A DNA stretch of 64,000 nucleotides, taken from contig CM066317.1 of NCBI GenBank assembly GCA_033807775.1, forward strand, positions 14,829,370 to 14,893,369, written 5' to 3'. Positions 1-10,709 of the stretch are shown here, in pieces (the stretch's first letter is position 1; each line of letters begins with the position of its first letter). Under the pieces are notes generated by a model that was given only the letters and a program-made list of their open reading frames with translations, ran no database searches and was not told the origin of the DNA. The position numbers were made by a program, and so were the translations under genes. This DNA is from Saussurea involucrata. Lineage: Eukaryota > Streptophyta > Magnoliopsida > Asterales > Asteraceae.

Positions 1-1482
1 TTCATCAAAATCACGAGTTCCCGAGTAAAGCTCCATATCGTCAGCTAAAGTACGTTGACGTATGGTGATCTCTGCAGGTCCTGTGCCTATCACTCCTTGA
101 AGAGTATTCTCTTTAACTTCTGGAGGAATGACAGGTTCTTCAACGATAATTGGAGTAGAGTCCAAATGAGTGGAGGGAGAAGCGAAGGATAAGAATGGTG
201 TTCGGGTACTGAGTTCAGCGTTGGATTCGCTGAAAATCACTTCATCAGTCTTTTGAGAGACTGAAGGAGGTTGGGTAGGTTCCAAGTTTCTAACCTCAGC
301 GTTTAGAGACGCTGAAGTCTGGATGGAAGGGATGGCTTGTACGGGTGTGGCAGAGCGTACCACGGAACTTTCCTTCAGCTCTGCAGAATGAGCTGAGGAG
401 TCTTCAGCAAGAGATTGCTGGGGTTGCTCCTTGGTTTTCTTGATCCTTTTGGAACCAAGTTGGGTAGATGATTGTTTCCTTTTCTTAGCAGGAGAGGATT
501 TTGTGGCCTGGGTATCAACGATGGGTATTGTCGCTGAAGGAGCCACATAAGTAGAAGAAGTAGGGTTTAGAAGAGATAAAAGTGTAGAAAGACGTACCTC
601 ATTTTCGACGGGTTTGAAGTCAAGTACCTTAGGGCCAATCTGAGAGAGTTTCAGATCGCCCTCTTGCGGGTAGCTGTCCTTCAGGCCATATTGAAAGATG
701 GCGCTGATGAATCGGGGGTATGGAACCCATGCAGGCCTGTCAGCGGCAGAATCTACTCGTTTCACCAAGTCATCATAGATAACAGATGCCCAGTCAATGT
801 GTAGACCTTTCAGCAGAGCGTATCCCATTGCTTGCTGAGGTTGAGCGGCTTGATCAGAGGAGCCGGTCTTTGCGGTCATGCAGCTGATAAGGTGAGCGAA
901 GATGAAGTTCATCTCGCTGGGCATTTTTGATTTCTTCAGCAGGGTCAACTTCTTCTCAGGTTTCTTGTCTCTGCCCATTTCCCATACATAGCCCATTGCA
1001 TCAAAAAATGCAATAAGAGCTTCTCTGTCAGCGTTTTTCTTGTGGTCAGGGAAAGGAACAAAAGGCTTTTCTTTTGTAGCGTTGGGAAAGTTCAGAGCTT
1101 TGCGAATGATGGCAGGTGTGATCTTTATCATGCCATACTCAGTATCGCTGAGGATACAATCAACTGTTTTGGAGGGGTCTTTGGCGGATGGTAGCTGAGA
1201 GTGTCTGGCAGAGTACCAGAACTGGGATAGTAGTAGCTGACTTGCAGGAGGTGAAATTGTCAGGGCTGTTGAAATGCAGCAATTCTTCAGGAAATTCACA
1301 GCATCTTTCAGATGTGTGACTTGCTTTCGAGGAGGAAACTCGAGAAGAGCAGAGAGGTTGTTTATCTTGGTCCAGTCTAGTTGATCCAGAGTGAACTTAA
1401 CCTGAGGAGCCTTGATGATTTCCACTTCCTCAGAGTCAGTGGAGATGTTCTCAGCGGTAGTAGGAATGGTAGACGATGCCAT
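1..1482 (-). CDS. Element A third ORF (Sirevirus post-pol, env-like position), partial
   Basis: Open from ATG 1482-1480 to base 1 with no stop, 494 codons, C-terminus outside the window. Residues about 30-290 form a globular, Leu/Pro-containing region with the run FIFAHLISCMTAKTGSSDQ near residue 195 and WVPYPRFISAIFQ about 50 residues on. The rest is Ser/Thr/Pro/Glu rich with a basic KKRKQSSTQLGSKRIKK-like stretch that could be nuclear targeting. Elements B and E have a related core in their post-pol ORFs. Position matches the env-like ORF of Sireviruses, but I see no signal peptide or convincing membrane segment, so an envelope role is not supported. Function unknown. Confidence 0.75.
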   Translation of the reverse strand, partial: MASSTIPTTAENISTDSEEVEIIKAPQVKFTLDQLDWTKINNLSALLEFPPRKQVTHLKDAVNFLKNCCISTALTISPPASQLLLSQFWYSARHSQLPSAKDPSKTVDCILSDTEYGMIKITPAIIRKALNFPNATKEKPFVPFPDHKKNADREALIAFFDAMGYVWEMGRDKKPEKKLTLLKKSKMPSEMNFIFAHLISCMTAKTGSSDQAAQPQQAMGYALLKGLHIDWASVIYDDLVKRVDSAADRPAWVPYPRFISAIFQYGLKDSYPQEGDLKLSQIGPKVLDFKPVENEVRLSTLLSLLNPTSSTYVAPSATIPIVDTQATKSSPAKKRKQSSTQLGSKRIKKTKEQPQQSLAEDSSAHSAELKESSVVRSATPVQAIPSIQTSASLNAEVRNLEPTQPPSVSQKTDEVIFSESNAELSTRTPFLSFASPSTHLDSTPIIVEEPVIPPEVKENTLQGVIGTGPAEITIRQRTLADDMELYSGTRDFDE

Positions 1483-2466
1483 TTCTCTGTATTATCAGTT
1501 CAACCAAAGATGTTAACAAATAAGAATAATCTTAATGTGGAAAGATTTTCCATTAAGATGGTTCGAATTTTATCCATTTCATTCAGACACAAGTGTCTTA
1601 ATGAAGATTAGGGTTTTTCTTGATTTTTGAAACGAAAGGTAAAACCCATTTATTCTTGTTATCCAGTTTTCTATGAAGAATAGGTTCTGGAAACGAATGA
1701 AGAACAAGTTTAAGATTTTGCATTTAAACTTGAAGAACAACCATGAAATGGTTGTGTTCATAAAACCATGAAAGAAATGATTTTATTTTTAAGAAGTTCT
1801 TTTGTTTGATCTTATTAAAAACAATGAGTAGATCGGAAACAAGTTATACGCATTTGGTAACAAATAAGAACATATTAACCTTGATGTTTGATGAAGAAGA
1901 TGAACAGTTCTTGAGGATTTTGAAAGCACAAATGCAACAGTGAATTCTTTCTTGCGGAGGAAGATTGATCGCGTAAAAGACAAATATAAACCAAGAGTTT
2001 GTTTATATAGAGAGTTTAGAGAGAGAAAACCTTGAGCGGGAAAAGATTTTCATCATGACACGGACACGTGTTTGCATTTGATTGGAAGTTTGAACGAGGC
2101 GTGCAAACGTGTGTCAGAAAGAAAAACGTGCCGAGGTTTATCCGTTGCAATGACGTCACAACTGTCCTTTCATATTCTTTTAGGATGTCTCTGAGGTTTT
2201 GAAGGCTCAAGGACTCTTTTGAAAACATGAAGCACTGAATGGAAATATCAGTGATGGTTTTAAGAACTTTTCAAAATATCGCTGTTAAGGAAGAGATATT
2301 CAGCGATGCATTTTGTTTTGAAAAACTTGCATTTTCATGCGATTTGTCAGAGAGAGAAAACATACCTTGATATCAGCTAACCAAGTTTATTCAGAGAGAA
2401 GATGATTGAATAGGTTATACGAGTTGATTTTATCCTATCGCTGATCAATGTGAACCGCTGAAGATT
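1483..2466 (-). other. Spacer between pol and the third ORF of A
   Basis: AT-rich, with only short scattered frames on either strand and no recognisable domain. It contains several TCAGCG/CGCTGA words (for example near 2300 and 2441). In Sireviruses this stretch commonly separates pol from the env-like ORF. Confidence 0.6.
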
Positions 2467-5400
2467 TTACCCTTCAAAGTTCAGCATTCCAAGCTCGCTG
2501 ATGAGAAAGTTGAATCTTGTCTCATCAAGAGGTTTGGTAAATAAATCAGCTAACTGATAATCAGTTGGGATAAAATGAAGTTCTATATCACCATTCATCA
2601 CATGATCTCTGATAAAATGATATCTGATTTCTATGTGTTTCGTCTTTGAGTGTAGCACTGGATTGTTTGCTATAGCGATGGCACTAGTGCTGTCGCAATA
2701 GATTGGAATTTTGGAGAGCTGAAGATCATAGTCTAGTAGCTGATTTCTCATCCACAATACTTGAGAACAACAGCTTCCAGCAGCTACATATTCAGTTTCA
2801 GCTGTGTAAGTGGACACTGAATTTTGCTTTTTACTTGTCCAACTTACCAGCTTTCCACCCAGGAGCTGACATCCTCTTGTGGTGCTTTTCCTATCCATTT
2901 TGCAACCTGCAAAATCACTATCTGAATAGGCGGTTAAATCGAATCCTGAATCTTTGGGATACCAAAGACCTAGGTTTGCTGTACCCTTAAGATATCGAAA
3001 GATTCGCTTTACAACTTTCATATGAGATAACATAGGTTCAACTTGATATCGTGCACACAAACATGTTGCATACATAATATCGGGTCGGCTTGCTGTCAGA
3101 TACAAGAGAGAGCCGATCATCCCACGGTACAGCGTGACATTAACAGGTATTCTCTTTGAATCCTTGTCAAGTGTCAGCGGTGGTGCCATTGGGGTTTTCA
3201 TAGCTGAACTATGAGTTAAATCAAATTTTTTCAGCATATCTTTAACATATTTTCCCTGATTTATAAAAGTTCCTTTTTCAGTTTGCTTAATCTGAAGACC
3301 AAGGAAATATGTTAGCTCACCCATCATGCTCAATTTATACTCATCTTTCATTCTATCCGCGAAACGAGTACAAAGCTCAGGGTTAGTAGAACCAAATATA
3401 ATGTCATCAACATATATTTGAACTAAAATGATATGACCTTTCACTTTTCTAAAAAATAGAGTTTTGTCAATCTTACCTCGCTCAAAATGTTCAATGTGGA
3501 GATAAGTAGAAAGAGTGTCATATCATGCACGAGGAGCTTGCTTCAACCCATAAAGTGCCTTATCCAGCTTATAAACATAATCTGGACGCTTAGAGTCTGA
3601 AAACCCTGGAGGTTGTTCCACATAAACTTCTTCATTCAGCTTTCCATTCAGAAACGTTGACTTAACATCCATCTGATGTACTGTGAAGTTTTTGTGTACA
3701 ACGTATGCTAAGAAAAGACGAATAGATTCAAGTCTTGCTACTGGAGCAAATGTTTCGTCATAATCTATACCTTCCTCTTGTCTGTATCCCTGAGCAACAA
3801 GACGAGCTTTGTTGCGGGTTACAGTACCATGTTCGTCCAACTTGTTTCGATAGACCCATTTAGTGCCTATCACCGTTTTATCAGTTGGTCTTCGAACAAG
3901 TTTCCAAACTTTGTTTCTTTCGAATTCAGTCAGCTCTTCTTGCATAGCGCTGACCCAGTTTGGATCTCTGAGGGCATCATCTATTTTCTTTGGTTCAGTT
4001 AGAGAAATAAAGTTAACAAATAGACAAATATTACCTGCACTTCGACGAGTATGAACACCAGCGTTTGGATCACCAAGAATTTGATCAATTGGGTGATTTA
4101 CAGTCCATCGCTGAGCCGGAGCATAAGTCGCTGACTCATCTAGAACTGGAGGAGCTGAAGATGAGGCTTCAGCTGCTTCTGGAGTTTCAGCTAAGAGAGG
4201 AATACTTGCATTTGTCATTTCATTTACTGATTGCTGAGAAATATATGGAATTTCTGAGACATTTGGATCAACTGCAGGTATCGTGTTTATAGGAACAGCT
4301 GAGACCCATGATGTTTCAGCTTCACTATTCTGCATGTTTGAAATGATAGGAGGACTATCATCTTCTACTGTGTGAGCATGAGGTGTGGGAACATCTTCTG
4401 AATCACCAAGATGAGAAAACATCCATTGATTCAGTTCTTCAGTATCAGCGGACGGTTTAGAGTTCGCTGAACGGGATTCGTCAAACGTGACGTGAATAGT
4501 TTCTTCTACAGTTTGTCTTCTACGGTTGAAGACTCTGAAGGCTTTGGAAACTGAGGAGTATCCAAGAAAGATTCCATCATCAGCCTTAGGATCAAACTTT
4601 CCAAGGGCATCTCTGTTGTTCAGTATGAAACACTGACATCCAAAGATGTGAAGAAAGCTGATTGAAGGCTTTCTCCCATGAAACAGTTCATAGGCTGTCT
4701 TTTTGAATCTTTTAACTATCAGCGACCTGTTTTGCGTAAAACAAGCAGTGTTGACAGCTTCTGCCCAAAACTGAGTAGGCAGGTGAGAATCGTTGAGCAT
4801 TGAACGTGCAGATTCAATGATTGTTCTATGTCTTCTTTCAGCGACTCCATTTTGTTGCGGTGTTCTCACTGAGAGAAATACCCTTGCTCTCAAGGAAGGA
4901 ATCAAGAGAACTGTTTTTGAATTCAGTCCCATGATCACTCCTTATTGAGCGAACAGTCAAATTGTTCAGGGTTTCCATCTTCCGAACAAAGGTGATGAGT
5001 TCTTCAGGGGTGTCACTCTTAGAACGGAGAAACATTACCCATGTGAAGCGAGAGAATTCATCAACTATGACCAGCGTATATTTCTTTCCAGCGATGGATT
5101 GTTTGTTAACGGGGCCAAACAAATCCATATGGAGTAGTTGTAGAGGAGATGACACTGAGGAAACTTGCTTTGATTTAAAGCTTGCTTTGGTCTGCTTCCC
5201 TTTTTCACACGCTGAACATAAAGACTCTTTGGTGTATGAATGCTGAGGTAGACCAGTGACTAACTCTTTTGAAGAAAGAGTGTTCAGTGTCTTGAAATTT
5301 AGATGTGATAGCCTCTTATGCCATAGCCAGTTGACATCAGATGAGGCCTTTGAGAAGAAACAGGAGTTCTCAGTGGTTGTTGAGTCCATGTTTATTACAT

Positions 5401-5746
5401 AAACATTTTCCAAACGATAACCGCTGAGAGCTATCTTCTCCTTTTTGTCAGTGACAAAGCAGGATTCCTTAGTGAAAATCACTTTGTTATCCATGTCGCA
5501 AAGCTGACTGATGCTTAGAAGATTATGCTTCAGCCCTTCAACATATGCGACTCTTCTGAAGGAGGTTGTACCATTTGAAAGTACACCATACCCTCGGGTG
5601 TGTCCTTTTCCATTTCCACCGAAAGTCACAGAGGGACCCTTCTCTTCCTTGTATTCAGCGAGCATGTTTTTCTTTCCAGTCATGTGTCTAGAGCATCCGC
5701 TATCGAGATACCAGATACCCTTCTTAACCTGAAATACAAAGAGAGA
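2467..5746 (-). pseudogene. pol: Element A pol: protease, integrase, reverse transcriptase, RNase H, broken
   Basis: Copia-order polyprotein. The protease has the active-site run YLDSGCSRHMTG near 5700. Next come the integrase HHCC region (WLWHKRLSHLNF) and catalytic core (HMDLFGP, then DHGTEF), RT with the YVDD box at 3414-3403, and RNase H ending with the LFTKPL motif. The final frame stops at 2467. Two lesions are visible: a frameshift around 4840-4938 in the integrase, and a nonsense TGA at 3525-3523 where the family has Trp just after KQAPRA. Copia RT_2 family membership is clear; the copy cannot make a full product. Confidence 0.93.
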
Positions 5747-8127
5747 TTAATTTTTCTTGGGTACCCACTTAACCATGTATACACATTTGTCAGTGGAGCT
5801 AGTTGGAATAGAAGGTTCAGCGGTCTTCGCAGCATTTGAAGATTCAGCTTTGTCTTTCTTCACTTTGGTTAATTTCTTAACTTCAGTGGTAGGAGTCACC
5901 TTGACCTGATTTGCATCAGGGTTGGTCTTCTTTGCCTTGGGGGCAATCTTCACCTTAGCTATCTTTTCAGCTTTGGTGGCTGTGGGGCACTTACTAGCAA
6001 TATGATCGGTAAGTCCACAGTGATAACATTTCCTAAAACTAAAAGTAGTTCTAGGACCATTTGAATGCTGAGCTTTTGATTTCGAATTAGAAGTGCCAGC
6101 ACCAAGTAAACTATTGACTTTAGAAATGGGACGAACATTCAGTTCTTCAGATTTCTTACCAAGGACATCCACTCCGAGTCTAGGAGTAGATCGCTGAATA
6201 GATCCAGAGATCAGCTTTCTAGATCCAGAGGGGTAGGTCACTGAGGCTTTAGAAGCATTCAGCTTTGGTACTAAGGTACCCTTCTGAGGATTTTGGTAAA
6301 TAACAATTCCTTTACCTTTGTCTTTAGAGACAGAGGTAGGTTTTGAATAAACCATTTTCTCCTTGCCTTTTGAGGAGGTAGGAGTTTCCTCAGGGATTGG
6401 TGTAATGGACGAGGAGCACTGAGAAGATGAAGTATCAGCGACTGAGGATACGAACGTTCCAAATTTAAGCATTGAACGCTCAGTGGTTGGTTTTGGAGTA
6501 TCATATTTGTAACCCAGACCACGTTTATCACCCAGGGGAATCTGAGACTTTATTATCTCAGTGATCTTTGTTGAAGAATTACACCATCCTTCAACAGTAG
6601 CTTTTTCAGCTTTTAATGCAGCGATAGCTTCTGCTCGTTCGATTTTGACTAGCTGATTTAAATAAACTTGATCTTTAAAATCTTCTTCAATTTTAGAAAG
6701 CTTTTCTATTTGAAGGTGACAGTTTTTAAGCTGTTCAACGAGATCAAGGTTTTGGTTTTCAACCACAGTTTTGCCGTTCATGGCTTCGTATAAACTTCTA
6801 GTCAATAGATCGATCTTACGGAGACTATCAGCTTCATCAATATTTGCAATATTGGTAAAGAAAGAAGGCGATACCTGAATAGCAGAGGTTGAAGTGGAGG
6901 GAATGTCTGAACATTCTTCCTCATCTTCAATTTTAGCCATAAGGCAGAGATTGGCTTCATCATCTTCAGAGTCAGATGATGATTCTTCTTTATCAGATTC
7001 AGCCCAATCATAGTTGGCCATAAGGCCTTTGCCTTTCTTCTTAAAGCTTTTCAGCTTTGCATACTTCTCCTTCAGCTTTGCGTATTTGTCATCTTTATTC
7101 CTTGGAACAAAGGATTTCTTTGGGAAAGCTGAAGGTAGCCTGTCTTTTCGCAGTTGAAACAAGTAGCAGTAGCCTTATCAACAAAAGCTGATGATTTAGG
7201 CTTGTCAGTTATGGAAAGAGGTTTGTTCTTTCTAAACATTTTCTTTTTGGCAAATCTCCTGAACTTTTTGGTTAGGAGAGCCAAAGATTCATCATCATCT
7301 GAAAAATCAGAATCTGATGACCTTTCAGAGTTGCTTTCTAACTCAGTGATAGTGACCGAAGGTCGCTGAGTAGAAGGTTCCTCTGAGATTAAAGCAACAG
7401 GGGTGCTTTTGGAATCTTTTACAAGATTCTTCTTAAGATGGCTTGATTGCTCATGATTCAGCAATGTACCATATAAGGTTGAAAGGGTCATAGATTTAAG
7501 ATCCTTTGACAGCTTGAGACACATAGAGTAATTGTCCCAGCTTTCAGGTAAACATTCTAGAAACTTTGTCAGTACTTCAAAGTTAGAATATTCCTTACCA
7601 ACAGTTTTCAGATCTATAATTAAGCAATTAAAACGTTGGTGAACTTCAGAGAGAGATTCATTCTTACCAGAAATGAAGCTTTCGTATTGTCTTACCAGGT
7701 TGATTTTTCTTGAGTCCTGGACTTCAGACGTTCCTTCATACTGAACACATATTGTGTCCCACATGGCTTTTGATGTTTTCAAATTCATGACAGAATGGTA
7801 GACTTCGTCAGGAAGAGCCATGGATAGTATGGATCTGGCTTTTGTATCTATAGCCACTTTCTTCTTATCTTCATCGGTCCACTAAAAGATTTCTTTAGGG
7901 ACCAGCCTTTCAGGAATAGCGGGGTCTATTCTCAGCGGCTGGACTGCAACATCTATTCTTACAGGGATGAATGGACCATTCTCAAGATAGTAAGGCATAG
8001 TAGGGTCTACACCTTCTAAGAAGAGTATCATCCTATTTTTCCATAAGTTGAAGTTATCTCTGGAAAATCTAGGGGGTTTAGCAAGAGAACCATTGTCTAT
8101 ATAATCTGTGTTTGTGTTGGTGGCCAT
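5747..8127 (-). pseudogene. gag: Element A gag: UBN2-type capsid region and CCHC knuckles, broken
   Basis: Structural polyprotein that would package the element RNA in cytoplasmic particles. It starts at ATG 8127, about 70 bases inside the primer site. The first third resembles the UBN2/copia gag domain (runs with WDTICVQYEG and WDNYSMCLKLSKDL). A first knuckle begins CFNCEKTG but lacks its normal His and Cys, because the frame shifts there (7072-7162). A second, CYHCGLTDHIASKC at about 6030, is complete. The C-terminal part is Lys/Ser/Thr rich. Lesions: in-frame TAG at 7884-7882 and the frameshift. It ends at TAA 5749-5747 in the same frame as the protease that follows. Confidence 0.88.
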
Positions 8128-8193
8128 TTTTAGATAATAGCAAGGAAGAGAAATATCTTAGATTAGATCTTGTTTATGAGATTAAACAAATCC

Positions 8194-8205
8194 GCTCTGA
8201 TACCA
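8194..8205 (-). other. Primer binding site of A (initiator tRNA-Met)
   Basis: TGGTATCAGAGC on the minus strand, two bases inside the LTR end. It matches the complement of the 3' end of plant initiator tRNA-Met and sets the orientation of A. Confidence 0.9.
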
Positions 8206-8207
8206 CT

Positions 8208-9176
8208 TGTTGGTCCCGAAAGCCTATACAAGTTTGTAGAAGGGGGGGGGGGGGGTTGAATACAAACACACAAATTTTACTTTTCTAAATTGTTTATTGA
8301 TAAATCATTAACAATTTACAGCTTGTTGCGGAAACAAGATTAAGGATAAACCTAAATCTAAACAAGTTGGAACACTAAGGTTTCTTGCACTATGAGAGAT
8401 AAGGAAATTACTAATAATAACCTATCTTGAGATAAGAGATTGAACTTGTCCAGAGTTAGCAAGTTACTTCAAATGAAGTGGGTTCATCTCTATATATACT
8501 GCATGCATTTAATGCAAGTCAGTATACACTTTACACGTGTCATCAGCTGGTTGGTTGCATGTCATTGACCTTTGTTGACAACCTTAGTAGCCGCATGTAT
8601 GAACAGTGTAGTGTCAGAGTGGTTGTACGATTCAGACAGTCGGAGGTTCTTTTCTGACATTTCGTACGGAGTCGTGCAAGGGTGGTTAAGACAAAATTAC
8701 TTTGTACGGAGGACTTCATGATCAGCTTATCGTTGATTCAGCGGTCTATCATTCTATATCAATGAATGATAAACTTCAGCGATAGCTAAAGTCTTGTACT
8801 TGATACTTCACGTTGAGTGGACAAATCTGAGTCTTCGCTGATCCGCATCAGTTCATTAGGAGACTTGTCGCTGGTTCTTGAGCTTGATCTTCGACTTCAG
8901 CGTAGAACCTATGTTGACGTGAAACTTGTCTTCAGGGATCATAAGTAAACAACTAACTTATCAGCGATCACCATAAGGACTGAACAGACTCAGAGCATTA
9001 TGGTGAACAGTGTTCGCTGAATGTTTAATCTAAAGAGCGAGAGTTCCTATCAGCGGTACTGTAAGATCTTAGTACTTATCAGCGATAGTGAAACTCTAAT
9101 ACATATTGTTTACTTACAATTTTCACTAAGTATTTAGAGAGGGTCATTACCAAATCACTGAGGGTTTGGATCAACA
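8208..9176 (-). repeat. 5' LTR of element A (969 bp)
   Basis: On the minus strand it begins TGTTGATCC and ends GGGACCAACA, the same last ten bases as the LTRs of element E. It holds a TATA-like box at 8498-8491 and eight TCAGCG/CGCTGA words between 8737 and 9084. A run of 14 G at 8242-8255 lies where the E LTRs have only 5-6 C on the opposite strand. The outer boundary is inferred from where D homology stops; the inner one is fixed by the primer site. Confidence 0.85.
8491..8516 (-). promoter_or_regulatory. Core promoter of the A LTR: TATA box with adjacent palindrome
   Basis: TATATATA lies at 8498-8491 on the minus strand. Just upstream, at 8516-8504, is the 13-base near-palindrome TGCATTAAATGCA. 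The E LTR has the same arrangement (TGCATTTAATGCA, then TATAAAA). Promoter role is inferred from position. Confidence 0.55.
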
Positions 9177-9181
9177 AAGTC

Positions 9182-9447
9182 TTTAATAAACCTTCGGTAG
9201 TAACCGGCTAGGCCTAAGAAACTTCTTATTTCAGACGCGCTTTTTGGTGTTTCCCAATTCGTCATTGCTTCTATCTTTGCTGGATCTACTTTGACTCCTT
9301 CTGAAGTAATCACATGTCCTAGAAATTGTACCTCTTTCAACCAGAATTCACATTTCGAGAACTTTGCGTACAATTTCTATTTTCTCAACACTTCCAAGAC
9401 TTCATGAAGATGACGTTCATGATCGTCTTCATTCTTCGAATAAATAA
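9182..9447 (-). pseudogene. pol: Element D reverse transcriptase, C-terminal palm fragment
   Basis: Continues the RT of D immediately after its catalytic Asp-Asp box. Visible runs are AKFSKCEFWLKEVQFLGHV, the characteristic gypsy RT thumb entry, and RSFLGLAGYYRRFIKDF, which ends abruptly at the junction with A. TAG at 9379-9377 interrupts the frame where related elements read a charged residue. The upstream half is 40 kb away at 49397-51747; the two meet at the GTATG duplication. Confidence 0.9.
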
Positions 9448-9452
9448 GTATG

Positions 9453-10284
9453 TGATAACGCCAAGTTTTGGCGTTATTTTCAGTCCATAAACCAATGAGA
9501 TTGGCTTGTGTTGAAGCAAAAAGGCGGAATTTTATGGTTTATCTAGTGAATTGTACAGGTTATCCGAAAGAAGGCGAGCATCAAGAAAAGAAGCGGAAAA
9601 GAGCTAAAAGAGAGTCTAAAGCGAAGCCCAACGGAAGCCCGAGATCCAAAACCAAGAACCGTACCCAGATCCGCGAACCAAACCTGACCCGAAGACATTT
9701 CAGAAACCGCGCGGTTTACAAACCGCGGCCAAAACCGAGCAAGTCCCTGTTCCGTTTGCTATACTTTGAGTTTTCCGGAATTAGGTCATGATCTCGACAC
9801 GTGCGACGGTAGGCAGCGGAGGGGCGATTTTCAGAGCTATTTCGCGTACTTTGGAGCCACAATAGAGGTTTGATTGAGGACAGTTCATCACACGAAGTGG
9901 ATTAGAGCCGAGAGAGAAGGGATTTCATCGTACATTCTTAACGTTTACGATCACCATGTTTTCACACACCACTTTATACCTTAATTCTTGTGTTTTTGTC
10001 CACCCGAACATGAACTAATCTTTAGATGTTGGGGGTTGGAACAACTATGAATTTTACGATGGATGACGTGTAACCGAATGTTGTTTTTATTGATTTGATC
10101 TATGAAGTATTTGAATTCAGTTTTTCAATCTCAATTCTAGCTTGATCACCTTCAGTTGACTCTCATGGTTTTTAATTAAGTTTGAGAAAATTAATTAAGA
10201 ACTAGATCAAGTAATCAAGTGCCGGAAAGGAGATTCGGGTAGAGATAGCCGAATCACTTTCTGCTCGGAATAGTTTAACCTAAT
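9453..10284 (+). repeat. 5' LTR of C, first part
   Basis: Starts TGATAACGCCAAG. Bases 9455-9477 form a hairpin-capable inverted repeat (ATAACGCCAA paired with TTGGCGTTAT). A second inverted repeat, CGCGGTTT/AAACCGCG, lies near 9710-9730. It ends at CTAAT (10280-10284), the TSD of element B. Confidence 0.9.
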
Positions 10285-10517
10285 TGTTATCCCAATTAAC
10301 AAGTAATGAAATCAAGATCTATCCAAAACTCTGTCCATCTCTCATTAACATCAAGATCAAGTAATACAATTTAGAGAGAAACTCACAGAGAGTTTCTAAG
10401 GATATGAATATCAAAAGTGTTAGTGAAAATGAGCTAAACTAGGCTATTTATACCTAGGCTCACAATTTACAAAATAACCCCTCAACTTGAATACAACATA
10501 TAAAATTGACACTAACA
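10285..10517 (-). repeat. 3' LTR of B (233 bp)
   Basis: Begins TGTTATCCC and ends ACTAACA in window orientation. It differs from the right copy at three positions. Very short for a Sirevirus-type element. Confidence 0.95.
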
Positions 10518-10530
10518 TTCTCCCCCTTTG
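10518..10530 (-). other. Polypurine tract of B
   Basis: CAAAGGGGGAGAA on the minus strand, directly against the 3' LTR; expected primer for plus-strand DNA synthesis. Similar AGGGGGAGC words recur at 15480-15489, 15604-15613 and 15638-15650. Confidence 0.85.
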
Positions 10531-10709
10531 TATTCAAGTGAGCCAGGTAAGATTTAACCATGAAGTTCTTCCGGTGGAATGTATCTCTTTTCGATCCCAA
10601 AGATAATTTCAAACCTTCTGAGTGAATTCCGGTAATCTATTCGGTCTTGAATCGCTTTCAAGGCATTATTGATCAAGACAATCTCCTTCTCTTTCAGAGG
10701 CACCTTTCT

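Larger units (their letters stand above)
1..9176 (-). mobile_element. Element A: Ty1/copia retrotransposon, Sirevirus type (left end outside window)
   Basis: Read on the minus strand the order is 5' LTR (9176-8208), tRNA-Met primer site, gag, protease-integrase-RT-RNase H, a roughly 1 kb spacer, then a third ORF that leaves the window. Copia domain order (integrase before RT) plus a post-pol ORF is the Sirevirus layout. The LTR starts TG and ends CA. Its outer end abuts AAGTC (9177-9181), where the RT frame of gypsy element D stops, so A probably inserted into D; the partner TSD and the 3' LTR lie left of base 1. The hexamer TCAGCG/CGCTGA recurs throughout. Confidence 0.9.

Noticed and set aside
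8194..8205. tRNA gene fragments at primer sites
   Set aside because: Only 12-18 bases matching tRNA 3' ends beside LTRs; primer binding sites, not tRNA genes.
8242..8255. Run of 14 G in the A LTR
   Set aside because: Homopolymer at a place where related LTRs have 5-6; likely slippage or sequencing effect.
9468..9791. 107-residue frame in the C LTR
   Set aside because: Within an LTR, related frames in F and G are broken or different; not a gene.
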